The notes under the pieces: model-generated
What the model saw: only the letters and a program-made list of their open reading frames with translations
Told to the model about the DNA's origin: nothing
The model's database searches: none
Part shown: one piece after another, positions 1-7,813 of the stretch
Layout of the letters: the number at the start of each line of letters is the position of its first letter
How positions within the stretch are numbered: the first letter of the stretch is position 1
Source: Chromatiales bacterium
Lineage (GTDB): Bacteria; Pseudomonadota; Gammaproteobacteria; Chromatiales; Chromatiaceae
Length of the DNA stretch: 64,000 bases
Direction: 5' to 3'
Assembly (NCBI GenBank): GCA_028284585.1
Contig: JANQRK010000085.1
Span: 1-64,000, forward strand
Made by a program: the position numbers and the translations under genes

Positions 1-89
1 AGTGAGATCAACACGCAATACGGGTGGGTGGCTAACCCTTGCCCGACGGGGACTCTCACCCCGCAAGATACGCCGGGCTTCGCCCAGCG
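1..89 (-). other. Left-edge segment with three consecutive hairpins, possible start of a structured RNA or group II intron
   Basis: Read on the minus strand just beyond the leftmost attC, this stretch forms three short hairpins in a row (GGGC-gaa-GCCC, GGGG-tgagagt-CCCC and GGGT-tagc-ACCC type). The GGTGAGAGTCCC string resembles sequences found in domain I of bacterial group II introns. Group IIC introns that target attC sites are known. The segment is cut by the window edge, no reverse transcriptase is visible, and the assignment is tentative. No protein-coding frame is convincing here. Confidence 0.25.
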
Positions 90-228
90 CGATAACGCTG
101 CGGTAAACGGCGCTCGGCACGGAGCGACTGATCGCGCGAAAATGGCGAAGCCATGCGCGAGCTGACGCGGAGTGCTGAGCGTCCGAATGAGGAGCAAAGC
201 GACGAATGGCTTGACCGCCTGGTTAGGT
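90..228 (-). other. attC recombination site 1 (leftmost complete)
   Basis: It ends in a canonical GTTAGGT core at 222-228 and begins with a GATAACG core near 91. The outer arms are complementary around TAAC...GCGGT. At about 139 bases it is the longest attC in the array. Its right half shares gcgtccgaatgaggagcaaagc-like sequence with the site at 4710-4805. It is the 3' boundary of the cassette gene at 235-537. Confidence 0.75.
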
Positions 229-234
229 GTGCCA

Positions 235-537
235 TTACCAAACCTGCTCCCTCCACTCGGCCTCTTGGATATTCTTGTACTTCCCGCTCGCTAGGCCGAA
301 AGTGAACACGAGCCATGACCCCATGCCAATCGTCCAAGAAATCATAAACAGGGACACGCCTAGCGACTTCACAGAGGAGATCGCTAGCGAGGCCCCGAGA
401 ATTGCTATGGGGCCAGCCACCAAAAGGCCAAATAGACACGAAAGAATGAACACAACCCAGGACTTGGGTTTGTTCCTCGGTATGAACGGCTTTTCCTTGA
501 TTCTTCCATGTAACCCTGTTGCGAGCCTTTCCCCCAT
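235..537 (-). CDS. Cassette-encoded small membrane protein, unknown function
   Basis: This 100-residue protein has a basic N-terminus (residues 1-25) and two hydrophobic segments at about 27-48 and 55-82, with a short polar C-terminus. That predicts a two-pass inner-membrane protein. I recognise no family motif. The gene starts with ATG at 535-537, and its TAA stop at 235-237 lies just after the attC core GTTAGGT, so it fills a single cassette. Expression would depend on the integron Pc promoter or read-through, because no strong promoter is visible. Small membrane proteins are common in chromosomal integron arrays. Confidence is high that it is a cassette gene and nil for its function. Confidence 0.7.
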   Translation of the reverse strand: MGERLATGLHGRIKEKPFIPRNKPKSWVVFILSCLFGLLVAGPIAILGASLAISSVKSLGVSLFMISWTIGMGSWLVFTFGLASGKYKNIQEAEWREQVW

Positions 538-561
538 GATCCCATTCAGCGTGCATTCAAC

Positions 562-661
562 ACCTAACGCTGTTGTTCAGCCGCCACCGCAGCGGCATCG
601 CCGCGGAGGGAACCCCGGAGCGAGCAGCGAAGGGGTGGTCGGCTGGAACTATTTGTTAGCG
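562..661 (-). other. attC recombination site 2
   Basis: It is bounded by ACCTAAC at 562-568 and GTTAGCG at 655-661. The inner arms around ccgccaccgcagcgg and ccgcgg can fold back. Its interior is unrelated to the gcgaagcgtccgagtgag group. The stop codon of the next gene (649-651) falls inside this site. Confidence 0.8.
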
Positions 662-1086
662 CTGTCACTGCTAGCCTCTTCCTCAAGAATATCGCAACAG
701 AGTTCCACGCACTCATTGCAGATTGCGGCATGAGGGCCGAGTATGAGCTTTCTGACCTCACGATGTTCTTTGCTGCAAAAAGCGCACGAGAGGATTCTGC
801 CACCATTGGCTTTGACCTCTTTCCTCGCTTCATCATCGACCGAGGCCTCCGGAATTTGCGGATCTTGAACGCGAACCTCATCACCGTGAGCGAGGAAAAG
901 GGGAGCGTCAGACCACTCGAAATCAACGTCTTGCTCCTCACCCGTTGCCTTGGTACCGGAAGCAAAGAGCTGGATCGACGGCTGAGAATCACTAGGAGCC
1001 GATATTTTCAGGATGAGATTCTGGGCAAAATCGTCGTCTACTGAGCAAATACGCTGGCCATTTTTGTCTATCGCGAACGTGAGCAT
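649..1086 (-). CDS. Cassette protein with a C-terminal ClpX-type C4 zinc finger
   Basis: The protein has 145 residues from the ATG at 1084-1086. An upstream in-frame start would lie inside the neighbouring attC, so I rejected it. The N-terminal 95 residues are unrecognised and acidic. The C-terminal 45 residues contain C-x2-C-x18-C-x2-C (CAFC ... CNEC) embedded in EVRKLILGP and ECVELC. These are hallmark residues of the zinc-binding domain that starts the ClpX unfoldase. No AAA+ domain follows. In ClpX this domain dimerises and docks adaptors and substrates, so a stand-alone copy could bind ClpX or compete with it; that role is inference. The TAG stop at 649-651 lies in the flanking attC, so the cassette is tightly packed. 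It is a cassette of unusual content, and I am confident of the domain. Confidence 0.85.
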   Translation of the reverse strand: MLTFAIDKNGQRICSVDDDFAQNLILKISAPSDSQPSIQLFASGTKATGEEQDVDFEWSDAPLFLAHGDEVRVQDPQIPEASVDDEARKEVKANGGRILSCAFCSKEHREVRKLILGPHAAICNECVELCCDILEEEASSDSANK

Positions 1087-1101
1087 TTTCTTACTCGCCT
1101 G

Positions 1102-1200
1102 CGCTAACGCCATGCTCAGCGGCCCCTTGACGCAGGGTGCCAGCTTGCGTCAGCAAGATGGGCCCTGGGTCAAGGGGTCCGTTGGAGCTACTTGTTCGAC
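1102..1200 (-). other. attC recombination site 3
   Basis: It is bounded by CGCTAAC at about 1102-1108 and GTTCGAC at 1194-1200. The interior contains the complementary strings ggccccttgacgcagg and the ccctgggtcaaggggtcc arm, giving a long stem. It separates the zinc-finger cassette from the large TIR/HET-like cassette. Confidence 0.78.
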
Positions 1201-1213
1201 TAAGATCCCAGGC

Positions 1214-2938
1214 TCAGCTCCTCACGGACTCCTCCGGAACACGAACGACGAACGCGTAGCCGCGAATGTCGGGGTACTTCCGAATGCGGACGAGCTTGGC
1301 CGAATCAGGTTTATGCTGCTTGGCGTCCCAGGCCTGCAACTCATCCAGAAAGGTCCCCGGCAGTTTCAAGGCCCCGCCGGATGGTCCGGGGGCTTCGATC
1401 CTCATGTCTGGAACACGAAGCACTTTCCAGCTCCCGAACCAGACGCCCTGCGGTTTCCACTCAGAAGCCAGGTCGTTGAAGACTGCGTCGAACCAGTCGT
1501 CGTCCACCTCCGGCCCCGCGGCGTCCAGCGCGAACAGGACCAGCACCTCCGCGCTGCGCAGGGACCGGGGTTGCAGCGGCTTGCGTTGTTTCTCCGTCTT
1601 TATCGGTTTGACCCCGCTAGGAGAAGGTTGATCGCGTCCGGCGATCCAATACACCAGTTGGATCATCGCGAGCTTGCTGAAGGCACCCGGGACCGGGCCA
1701 GAGCTGCGAACTTCCTTCATCAGCGTCGCGAGGCGGGACGCACTGGCCTGCTCGACAATCCGCATGTCGAGCGGCTGCGACATCTGGTTGCGGAGGTCAG
1801 CGAAGAACCGAGCGTGCGTGCCAAAGCGCTCGTGTCGTTGCGTCAAAACCGTCCGGAGGCGGTCGGCGTTCAGTAGGTGCGGTATCTGGATTCCGCTTCC
1901 CTCCGACGACCCGGCCAGAACTTGCCAGATCATCCAGAACTTGCCGAAATCGATGGTCTGGGAGAAGCGGGCCGCCGTTCCGACCCCGAAATCGAAGCCG
2001 AACGAGTTCAACAGCGTAAACGTGGTGCCGACCGCCAGCATCTTGAACATATCGGCGCCCGTGACGAGCAGGTCATTGATCAGCGGAAGGTCCGAGGCCT
2101 TCTCGGCCCGCAGCGCTGGCACCTTCCCTTCGACCACGAACTCATTGACCACCTCGTTGTCGAGTTTCGGGGCGTCGCGCGGGGCAACCCGCGCGCGCTT
2201 CGAGCAGCAGAGGAGTTGGCAGATGATCCGTTCGTAGTAGCACCAGGCGCGGGAAAAGTAGTCGTCGCTCTCGATGCTCAGGAAGTTCGTCGTGACGATG
2301 AGCGAGTTCATGTGCTTGAGCGAGTCGGCGAACAGCTGCCGGTCGGCGGCCGACGAGTGCGGCTCCTGCGGCATGCAGCTGTAGTCGTACCAGATCCCAT
2401 GGACTCGCTTGCGGTGAACGAATTCGCGGACGATCTCGAACTGCGTCCGGCTCGGGTCTGGGTGGGCGGGCGTGGCCCAGCGGTGCGAGACGAACCACGA
2501 CTTGCCGGGGACCACCGGACCGAAGTACGAGGCCGGGATGTCCTGGCACCGGATGAATCGGTCGAAGTCGGCGAAGTAGCGCGGGTTGAGGACTCGGAAC
2601 GCCGTGTGGTATTTCAGCCCATCGTAGTCCCGCTCGAAAGCCAGATAACCCTTCTTCGCCAGGTCGCTTCGGAACGACTCGAAGTGGTCCTCGCTCAACC
2701 GCGGCCCCTGCTCGAAGTTCGACCAGTCATCCACGCTGCTTCGCACGGTCGTCCCCGCCGATTCATCAACCTCCTCCATCGTGACTGGCCCGCCCGACTC
2801 TTCGATCAGGCGGCGGATGAACTCTTCCGCCTCCTCGGGGGTGAGGGAATCACCTTCGCGAATCTCTCGCCCGCCCAGCCGGTAGACTCCCGGCTTCCCG
2901 TCTCCGGGCCGATCGGATTTGGGCTTGTCGTTACTCAT
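1214..2938 (-). CDS. Large cassette protein with a TIR/HET-like motif set, candidate defence effector
   Basis: This 574-residue protein starts at the ATG 2936-2938, preceded by GGGAG at good spacing, and fills a roughly 1.8-kb cassette. Residues 1-100 are charged and low in complexity. Between about 140 and 250 the sequence reads SWFVSHRWATP, then HPDPSRTQF, GIWYDYSCMPQ, LKHMNSLI and FSRAWCYYERI. This motif order (SHRW, W-x-DY-x-C-x-PQ, R-x-WC-x-E) resembles eukaryotic-type TIR/HET-like signalling domains. A moderately hydrophobic stretch lies near 295-330, and the C-terminal 150 residues are unrecognised. At 1.7 kb it is much longer than typical cassette genes and is GC-rich, unlike the AT-rich cassette at 7022-7651. 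A role in immunity is inference from the motif set and from reports of defence genes in integrons. Enzymatic activity cannot be read from the sequence. Confidence 0.8.
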   Translation of the reverse strand: MSNDKPKSDRPGDGKPGVYRLGGREIREGDSLTPEEAEEFIRRLIEESGGPVTMEEVDESAGTTVRSSVDDWSNFEQGPRLSEDHFESFRSDLAKKGYLAFERDYDGLKYHTAFRVLNPRYFADFDRFIRCQDIPASYFGPVVPGKSWFVSHRWATPAHPDPSRTQFEIVREFVHRKRVHGIWYDYSCMPQEPHSSAADRQLFADSLKHMNSLIVTTNFLSIESDDYFSRAWCYYERIICQLLCCSKRARVAPRDAPKLDNEVVNEFVVEGKVPALRAEKASDLPLINDLLVTGADMFKMLAVGTTFTLLNSFGFDFGVGTAARFSQTIDFGKFWMIWQVLAGSSEGSGIQIPHLLNADRLRTVLTQRHERFGTHARFFADLRNQMSQPLDMRIVEQASASRLATLMKEVRSSGPVPGAFSKLAMIQLVYWIAGRDQPSPSGVKPIKTEKQRKPLQPRSLRSAEVLVLFALDAAGPEVDDDWFDAVFNDLASEWKPQGVWFGSWKVLRVPDMRIEAPGPSGGALKLPGTFLDELQAWDAKQHKPDSAKLVRIRKYPDIRGYAFVVRVPEESVRS

Positions 2939-3006
2939 CAGGCGCTCCCAGCAGGTGATGGGGCATCTGTGGAAAGGGTTCTATCCAAGCTGTCGGGTCC
3001 GTGTGA

Positions 3007-3090
3007 GTCGAACGCCATGCTAACCGGCGCGGAGCCAATGGCGAAGCGTCCGAGTGAGCAAAGCGAACGATGTTTAGCATTTTGTTAGGT
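3007..3090 (-). other. attC recombination site 4
   Basis: It is bounded by GTCGAAC at 3007-3013 and GTTAGGT at 3084-3090, with ATGCTAA in both outer arms. It is nearly identical to the site at 3567-3652, sharing gctaaccggcgc, gcgaagcgtccgagtgagc and agcgaacgatgtt. That suggests the two neighbouring cassettes were built by the same lineage. Confidence 0.9.
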
Positions 3091-3164
3091 GTTCCCACCC
3101 TCAACCGCTTTTCGTATTCGTGCCACATACTCTTCATTCGAAAGCGGATCGTTAATTTCTTTGT

Positions 3165-3560
3165 CTAGTTTTTAGCTTGGGAGCGTAAGGCGTTCGATTT
3201 TTCAGTGTCTTTGGCCATACCGAACTCACCCAGCAGGTACAATCGTGCTTTCGTGATACATGCCTGGGCTGATCCATTTTCAATCGCAGTATCCAAGTAG
3301 CGCATCCCGTCCGGTAAGGACCGTGGGAATGAACCCTTACCCCAAAGCAGCTCGCAAGCGTGAATCCACATTGAATGGACATGCCCCCGATCAGCGGCTG
3401 CTTTGAAGATTTGCGACGCTTTCTCCTTGTCCACCTCTACATATTCACCCAAATCGTACAGTGCTGCCTTTTCATATAGCGCTTCAAGGTCACCCTCGTC
3501 AGCTCGGCGGAATACCTCTTCGACATACTTTTTGATTTCTGGGTCATCAGAGATGATCAT
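3165..3560 (-). CDS. Cassette SEL1-repeat protein with a frameshifted C-terminus
   Basis: The frame from ATG 3558-3560 encodes 131 residues of SEL1-type helical repeats (EALYEKAALYDLGEYVEVDKEKA, then ACELLWGKGSF, then ACITKARLYLLGEFG). Such solenoids usually mediate protein-protein contacts. The frame stops at TAG 3165-3167 directly after a run of five A residues. In the alternative frame the sequence continues as LDKEINDPLSNEEYVARI and ends at a TAA (3085-3087) that overlaps the attC core. This matches how other cassettes here end. One missing A would explain the break, so this is either a recent indel, a homopolymer read error, or slippage. The upstream in-frame start lies inside the attC and was rejected. 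Confidence 0.75.
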   Translation of the reverse strand: MIISDDPEIKKYVEEVFRRADEGDLEALYEKAALYDLGEYVEVDKEKASQIFKAAADRGHVHSMWIHACELLWGKGSFPRSLPDGMRYLDTAIENGSAQACITKARLYLLGEFGMAKDTEKSNALRSQAKN

Positions 3561-3566
3561 TTCGAC

Positions 3567-3652
3567 ACCTAACGCCATGCTAACCGGCGCTGAGCCGACA
3601 GGCGAAGCGTCCGAGTGAGCGGAAGCGAACGATGTTCAGCATTTTGTTAAGC
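3567..3652 (-). other. attC recombination site 5
   Basis: It is bounded by ACCTAAC at 3567-3573 and GTTAAGC at 3646-3652. It differs from attC site 4 at only a few positions over about 75 bases. The TAG/TAA end of the next gene abuts it at 3653. Confidence 0.9.
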
Positions 3653-4135
3653 CTATAGTGCGACATAAGTTGCTTCTTCGGCTCTAGAACCATCGGGGTT
3701 TGACCATCTCAATATCGCGTTATACGCGCTTGGACTACTTAGAGTGAGTGCGGCGATCAGGGATACCCCGGAACCAGGATCAATACGCTTAGCCGGAAAC
3801 TTTTGCTTGTACTCGGATTCAACGATTGGACTTCTCGTTTTTTCATCGAGAAGTAGCTCCAATTCGACATCCATTGCTGGTTTTTCGCCAATATTCTTGA
3901 TGAAAAATCGGAAGGAAGAATGTTGTTCTCGAACAAGATCGAGCGTAAGACGAGTGGTGTTCTTTCCTTTCTCCTCTCTAAGCAAAATCTCTAGCTGTTT
4001 CTTGGCGAGTTCCGAGGTAGCTCGTTGCAACTCGTTTGCCTCCTTGGCGAGGCGACGATGACCAATCCAGACGACCAAGCTCGTGATCGCGGCAACGCAG
4101 GCAATAAGAACGCTGAGAATTTCGTACTTGGTCAT
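3653..4135 (-). CDS. Cassette membrane-anchored coiled-coil protein, unknown function
   Basis: The protein has 160 residues. The N-terminus holds one hydrophobic segment (residues about 5-25, LSVLIACVAAITSLVVWIG). A charged heptad-like stretch rich in Lys, Glu and Leu follows (about 28-62), predicting a short coiled coil. The C-terminal 95 residues look like a beta-rich domain (FRFFIKNIGEKPAMDVELELLLDE), reminiscent of periplasmic or extracytoplasmic beta-sandwich folds, though I cannot assign a family. The gene ends right at the attC core and begins 7 bases from the next attC, so it fills one cassette completely. Its start ATG 4133-4135 has only a weak Shine-Dalgarno sequence. Confidence 0.7.
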   Translation of the reverse strand: MTKYEILSVLIACVAAITSLVVWIGHRRLAKEANELQRATSELAKKQLEILLREEKGKNTTRLTLDLVREQHSSFRFFIKNIGEKPAMDVELELLLDEKTRSPIVESEYKQKFPAKRIDPGSGVSLIAALTLSSPSAYNAILRWSNPDGSRAEEATYVAL

Positions 4136-4142
4136 CTTAAAG

Positions 4143-4210
4143 GCTTAACGCGAAGCTAAGCTGCCCGCAGCAGCGCGCTGTTGAGGGTCAGCTTCAGCGC
4201 CTGGTTAGGT
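4143..4210 (-). other. attC recombination site 6 (short)
   Basis: It is bounded by GCTTAAC at 4143-4149 and GTTAGGT at 4204-4210. The arms gaagctaagctg and cagcttcagcgc pair, and the loop is short. At 68 bases it is the shortest site in the array and lies close to the minimum usual for attC. Confidence 0.85.
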
Positions 4211-4230
4211 CTCTTCACCCCCACAGCGAA

Positions 4231-4701
4231 TTAGTAAATCTTGCTGCTGGAAGACTCAGCGCCACCACGCCAGCGGGATATACGTGCACGACCGCGAAAT
4301 CCTTTATCTCGCACTTCCATTTCGAGTTGCGAAATTCGCACCCGGATCCTCAATTCCTCACAGAAATAGAACATGAGCTGCTTACCGTCGAATTCCAATT
4401 CATTAACCGTATAGTCTTCGATTCCGTGGTCGTCGATTTTTTCCCAATCAAGCACATGTCGTATCTCGATCTCGGATCGCATCCAGTCTTTCTCGTAAAC
4501 CGTTTCCAATGTACCAGATTCAATCACCGTTTCCTCGGCACCATGAAATTGCCGACGCACGGGTAGCAGCAAATTGCCCTTCTTGGGGGTGTGGACAATC
4601 CGTTCGACCTCGACGACTTCGTCGTGCAACAGTGACGAGATTTGTTCCAACGACTCGATATCTTTCGCAATTAACGGCTCTTCTAGTAGCCCGTATGTCA
4701 T
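4231..4701 (-). CDS. Cassette protein, unknown function
   Basis: This 156-residue soluble protein starts at ATG 4699-4701, nine bases inside the cassette boundary. It is acidic in the first half and beta-rich in the middle (ESGTLETVYEKDWMRSEIE, then YTVNELEFDGKQLMFYF). It ends in a basic segment (RGRARISRWRGG) followed by a serine run. There are no transmembrane segments, signal peptide or recognised motif. It is flanked on both sides by attC sites, so it is an independent cassette, and I can say nothing about its role. Confidence 0.65.
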   Translation of the reverse strand: MTYGLLEEPLIAKDIESLEQISSLLHDEVVEVERIVHTPKKGNLLLPVRRQFHGAEETVIESGTLETVYEKDWMRSEIEIRHVLDWEKIDDHGIEDYTVNELEFDGKQLMFYFCEELRIRVRISQLEMEVRDKGFRGRARISRWRGGAESSSSKIY

Positions 4702-4709
4702 CCTAAGAG

Positions 4710-4805
4710 ACCTAACGCCAAGCTGTGCGGCGCTGAGTGAGCTTCAGCGAGCGAAGCGTCCGAGTGAGGAGCAACGCGACGAACGACACGAGCGATTTGT
4801 TAGAG
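4710..4805 (-). other. attC recombination site 7
   Basis: It is bounded by ACCTAAC at 4710-4716 and GTTAGAG at 4799-4805. It shares gcgaagcgtccgagtgag with sites 4 and 5 and ggagcaa-gcgacgaa with site 1. The stop codon TAA of the next cassette gene (4800-4802) is part of the GTTAGAG core. Confidence 0.88.
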
Positions 4806-5174
4806 CGGAACTTTTCCATGAAATGCGACATAGAGCTCCTTGAGGTTGGACGGTAACAAACTCCAGTACAGTTCGGCCTTTTCTTCTTCAATCTGCCAGA
4901 AAAGATTCTCGGTGAACGAAACATCAATGCAGTTTCGCACTTCGAAATCACCATTGGTGTAGGCTGACGAGAGATGCCGGAATATGCCTGCATATTTCCT
5001 AGCCGGAATCTTCCGACTCATTTCAACATTCAACGCTTTCGCCAGACTTTCGAACCATGAGCACGCAAATTCTGGGTCGAGTTCACCCCAGTTTTTGACG
5101 TGTTCCCGGTCTGCCTTAGCCGTCAACTCGGGAAACCGTTCTCGCGTTTCGTTGTAAAGCGCCAACACCGGCAT
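4800..5174 (-). CDS. Cassette protein, unknown function
   Basis: This 124-residue soluble protein starts at ATG 5172-5174. An in-frame start six codons upstream would fall in the attC core and is less likely. It is helix-rich with many aromatic residues (WFESLAKALNVEM, ENLFWQIEEEKAELYWSLL) and has no membrane segment. It resembles helical proteins of unknown function in cassette collections, without a family I can name. Its TAA stop is provided by the attC core. The attC at its 5' side (about 5181-5268) is the one interrupted by the insertion sequence, so Pc-driven transcription of this and all further cassettes must now cross the insertion. Confidence 0.65.
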   Translation of the reverse strand: MPVLALYNETRERFPELTAKADREHVKNWGELDPEFACSWFESLAKALNVEMSRKIPARKYAGIFRHLSSAYTNGDFEVRNCIDVSFTENLFWQIEEEKAELYWSLLPSNLKELYVAFHGKVPL

Positions 5175-5268
5175 TTTTCGCTCTAACGCCAAAGTTATGG
5201 GGCCGGAGCAAGCGTTAGCTTGCGGAGGTCCCAGCAGGCCCGAAGGGGCTGCGACATGAACGATTTGT

Positions 5269-6448
<1,180 letters not shown>

Positions 6449-6451
6449 TTG

Positions 6452-6937
6452 TTAGGTTGTACTCTCAACTTCCCTCGCTTGCTTCATTCCTCGAACAAGC
6501 AGCCACCAAAAATAGACGCTGAAGGCAACAAATCCAGCGTAGCTCACGATCGTGTATGCGCGAACGGGATCGGCAAAAGATGTGGGCGTGAAAACACTTC
6601 CAGCGGTATGAAACAGCAGTAGACCAAATGCAAGGCTAAAAACATTTACCCGGACGCCTGCAGGGACCGACAGGCAGACAGCCCGCAAAACAAACTCTTG
6701 GCCGTTATCGCCGCCATTTGATTCGTATGCCTGAAGGCAACCCACGATTGCGATCGCAGAGAGCACAACTAACTCGAAGTAAAACAACCAATCACGACTC
6801 GCACCCCACCACATCGCATAGTAGGTGGCTAGAAGAATCAACAGGGAGGACGCGAGAAAATAGTACATGCCCGATTTCTCCGACACCTGACCGAGCGCTA
6901 GTTCCCTAGCCAATTGCTCTATCTTCCAGATACGCAT
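6452..6937 (-). CDS. Cassette multi-pass membrane protein, unknown function
   Basis: The protein has 161 residues from ATG 6935-6937. The longer frame upstream would read through the attC and is unlikely. It has four predicted membrane segments: about 25-45 (YYFLASSLLILLATYYAMW), 51-69, 94-115 and 130-150. The N-terminus is short and cytoplasmic (IWKIEQLARELALG). No catalytic motif is apparent. The TAA stop (6452-6454) is formed by the attC core GTTAGG that the insertion sequence now separates from the rest of its attC. The cassette may therefore no longer excise normally. It is the second cassette from attI. Confidence 0.72.
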   Translation of the reverse strand: MRIWKIEQLARELALGQVSEKSGMYYFLASSLLILLATYYAMWWGASRDWLFYFELVVLSAIAIVGCLQAYESNGGDNGQEFVLRAVCLSVPAGVRVNVFSLAFGLLLFHTAGSVFTPTSFADPVRAYTIVSYAGFVAFSVYFWWLLVRGMKQAREVESTT

Positions 6938-6942
6938 TCTCA

Positions 6943-7020
6943 ACCTAACGCTGCCATAAACCGCGCGAGCTTGCGAGCGTCGGGCGACCATAGGGAGCGA
7001 ATTTGATGGCCTTGTTATAC
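6943..7020 (-). other. attC recombination site 9 (attI-proximal)
   Basis: It is bounded by ACCTAAC at 6943-6949 and GTTATAC at 7014-7020. The same GTTATAC heptamer, in complement, occurs at the attI junction (7670-7676), as expected if this cassette was inserted there by IntI. The interior pairs cgctgccataaa with atttgatggc. Confidence 0.87.
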
Positions 7021-7021
7021 A

Positions 7022-7651
7022 TTACCTATAATTAACTCTAACCCACTCAACAATAAACCACCCACCGTTTTTTGCGGGTTTGATACTTCGAATTTCTTTT
7101 AAGTGGCTTAACGCTGATTTAACGTCTGCTGCGCCTATTGGATTCCTACCATATTTATCTAAATGCTTATTGGTTTCTGAAAGAATAACTTGTTCCCGTT
7201 CTTTAACTATTCCTTCAGAGTCGCGAAGTTTCCAAAGCGTCCAAAGCACCCCAATATCATTTTCAGTTACGTCAACTTCGGTTATGCCTCGAATGCTTGA
7301 CCAAAAAGCAATTGCAGCAGCAACAAGCGCCCAAGGTGCAATTGAACCCGTAACGCCAGAAAATACTAATGAGCCACTAGCTAACCCACCAAACAGTTGG
7401 CTCAAATTGAGGCGAATATTTCCTGCCTTTACACTCTTTCCACCACCAGCCCCACTAAATGAATTAGCAGTTATATATCCAATATAATGACTTTCTTTCT
7501 CAGGTGGTGTAATTCGAGTAATGCTTTTTAGCAACTCACCCGAAACTGTTTCGGAGTCTCTCGTATCAACTCCCTCTGAAACTAATAATTGAGAGAGTTC
7601 ACGCCTTAGCTCATTCTCCTTCTCAGCTTGCCTTTCGTAGTCCCAATTCAT
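7022..7651 (-). CDS. First integron cassette: AT-rich protein with central hydrophobic region, unknown function
   Basis: The protein has 209 residues. The N-terminal 60 are strongly charged and probably helical (RQAEKENELRRELSQLLVSEG). A glycine/serine-rich stretch follows at 80-110 (SFSGAGGGKSVKAG), then a hydrophobic segment at about 100-135 (VTGSIAPWALVAAAIAFWSS). The C-terminus looks like a winged-helix or similar small domain (ADVKSALSHLKEIRSIKPAKNGGWFIVEWVRVNY). The gene is visibly AT-rich against the GC-rich background, so it is foreign. As the attI-proximal cassette it is the most recently inserted and best placed for expression from Pc. I do not recognise a family. Confidence 0.72.
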   Translation of the reverse strand: MNWDYERQAEKENELRRELSQLLVSEGVDTRDSETVSGELLKSITRITPPEKESHYIGYITANSFSGAGGGKSVKAGNIRLNLSQLFGGLASGSLVFSGVTGSIAPWALVAAAIAFWSSIRGITEVDVTENDIGVLWTLWKLRDSEGIVKEREQVILSETNKHLDKYGRNPIGAADVKSALSHLKEIRSIKPAKNGGWFIVEWVRVNYR

Positions 7652-7669
7652 CCAGAATCCTATAACGAT

Positions 7670-7735
7670 GTATAACTTTTAAGTATCCCCCAATAATGTC
7701 CTTTTCGTTTCGGACATTATTGGGGGATAATCCAG
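7670..7735 (-). other. attI integration site region
   Basis: The junction between the integrase side and the first cassette carries GTATAAC (7670-7676; GTTATAC on the cassette strand), identical to the core ending attC site 9. The region between this point and intI is non-coding. The outer limits of attI cannot be fixed without IntI footprint data, so the end given is approximate. Confidence 0.7.
7684..7729. repeat. Perfect 18-bp inverted repeat (hairpin) beside attI
   Basis: The arm 7684-7701 (tatcccccaataatgtcc) is exactly repeated in inverse at 7712-7729, with a ten-base spacer. The arm is AT/GC mixed and has no U-tract, so it is not a classical terminator. It lies between attI and intI, where the Pc promoter and intI control sites would be expected. 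It might bind IntI or a regulator, or act as a folded attI element. It could also be the paired ends of a lost insertion. Confidence 0.75.
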
Positions 7736-7749
7736 ATGGTGGCTGGTAA

Positions 7750-7813
7750 GCCACTGATTTACCGATACCAATGATGGATTATCGGAAGATAAAGAAATGG
7801 AGAAACGGGACAC
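7750..7813 (+). promoter_or_regulatory. intI upstream region with imperfect palindrome
   Basis: CCGATA and TATCGG flank a 12-base centre that itself contains CCA-atga-TGG, about 30 bases before the integrase start. It could be an operator for intI. No sequence resembling the gammaproteobacterial LexA box (CTGT-N8-ACAG) is present, so SOS control is not supported by what I see. The Shine-Dalgarno GGAG lies rather far (about 13 bases) from the ATG. Confidence 0.35.

Noticed and set aside
1877..3088. 403-codon plus-strand frame opposite the TIR/HET-like cassette gene
   Set aside because: It runs through an attC site and has no plausible start, and the minus-strand gene has clear motifs and a ribosome site.
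7730..7813. LexA-controlled intI promoter
   Set aside because: No CTGT-N8-ACAG type site is present between attI and the intI start.
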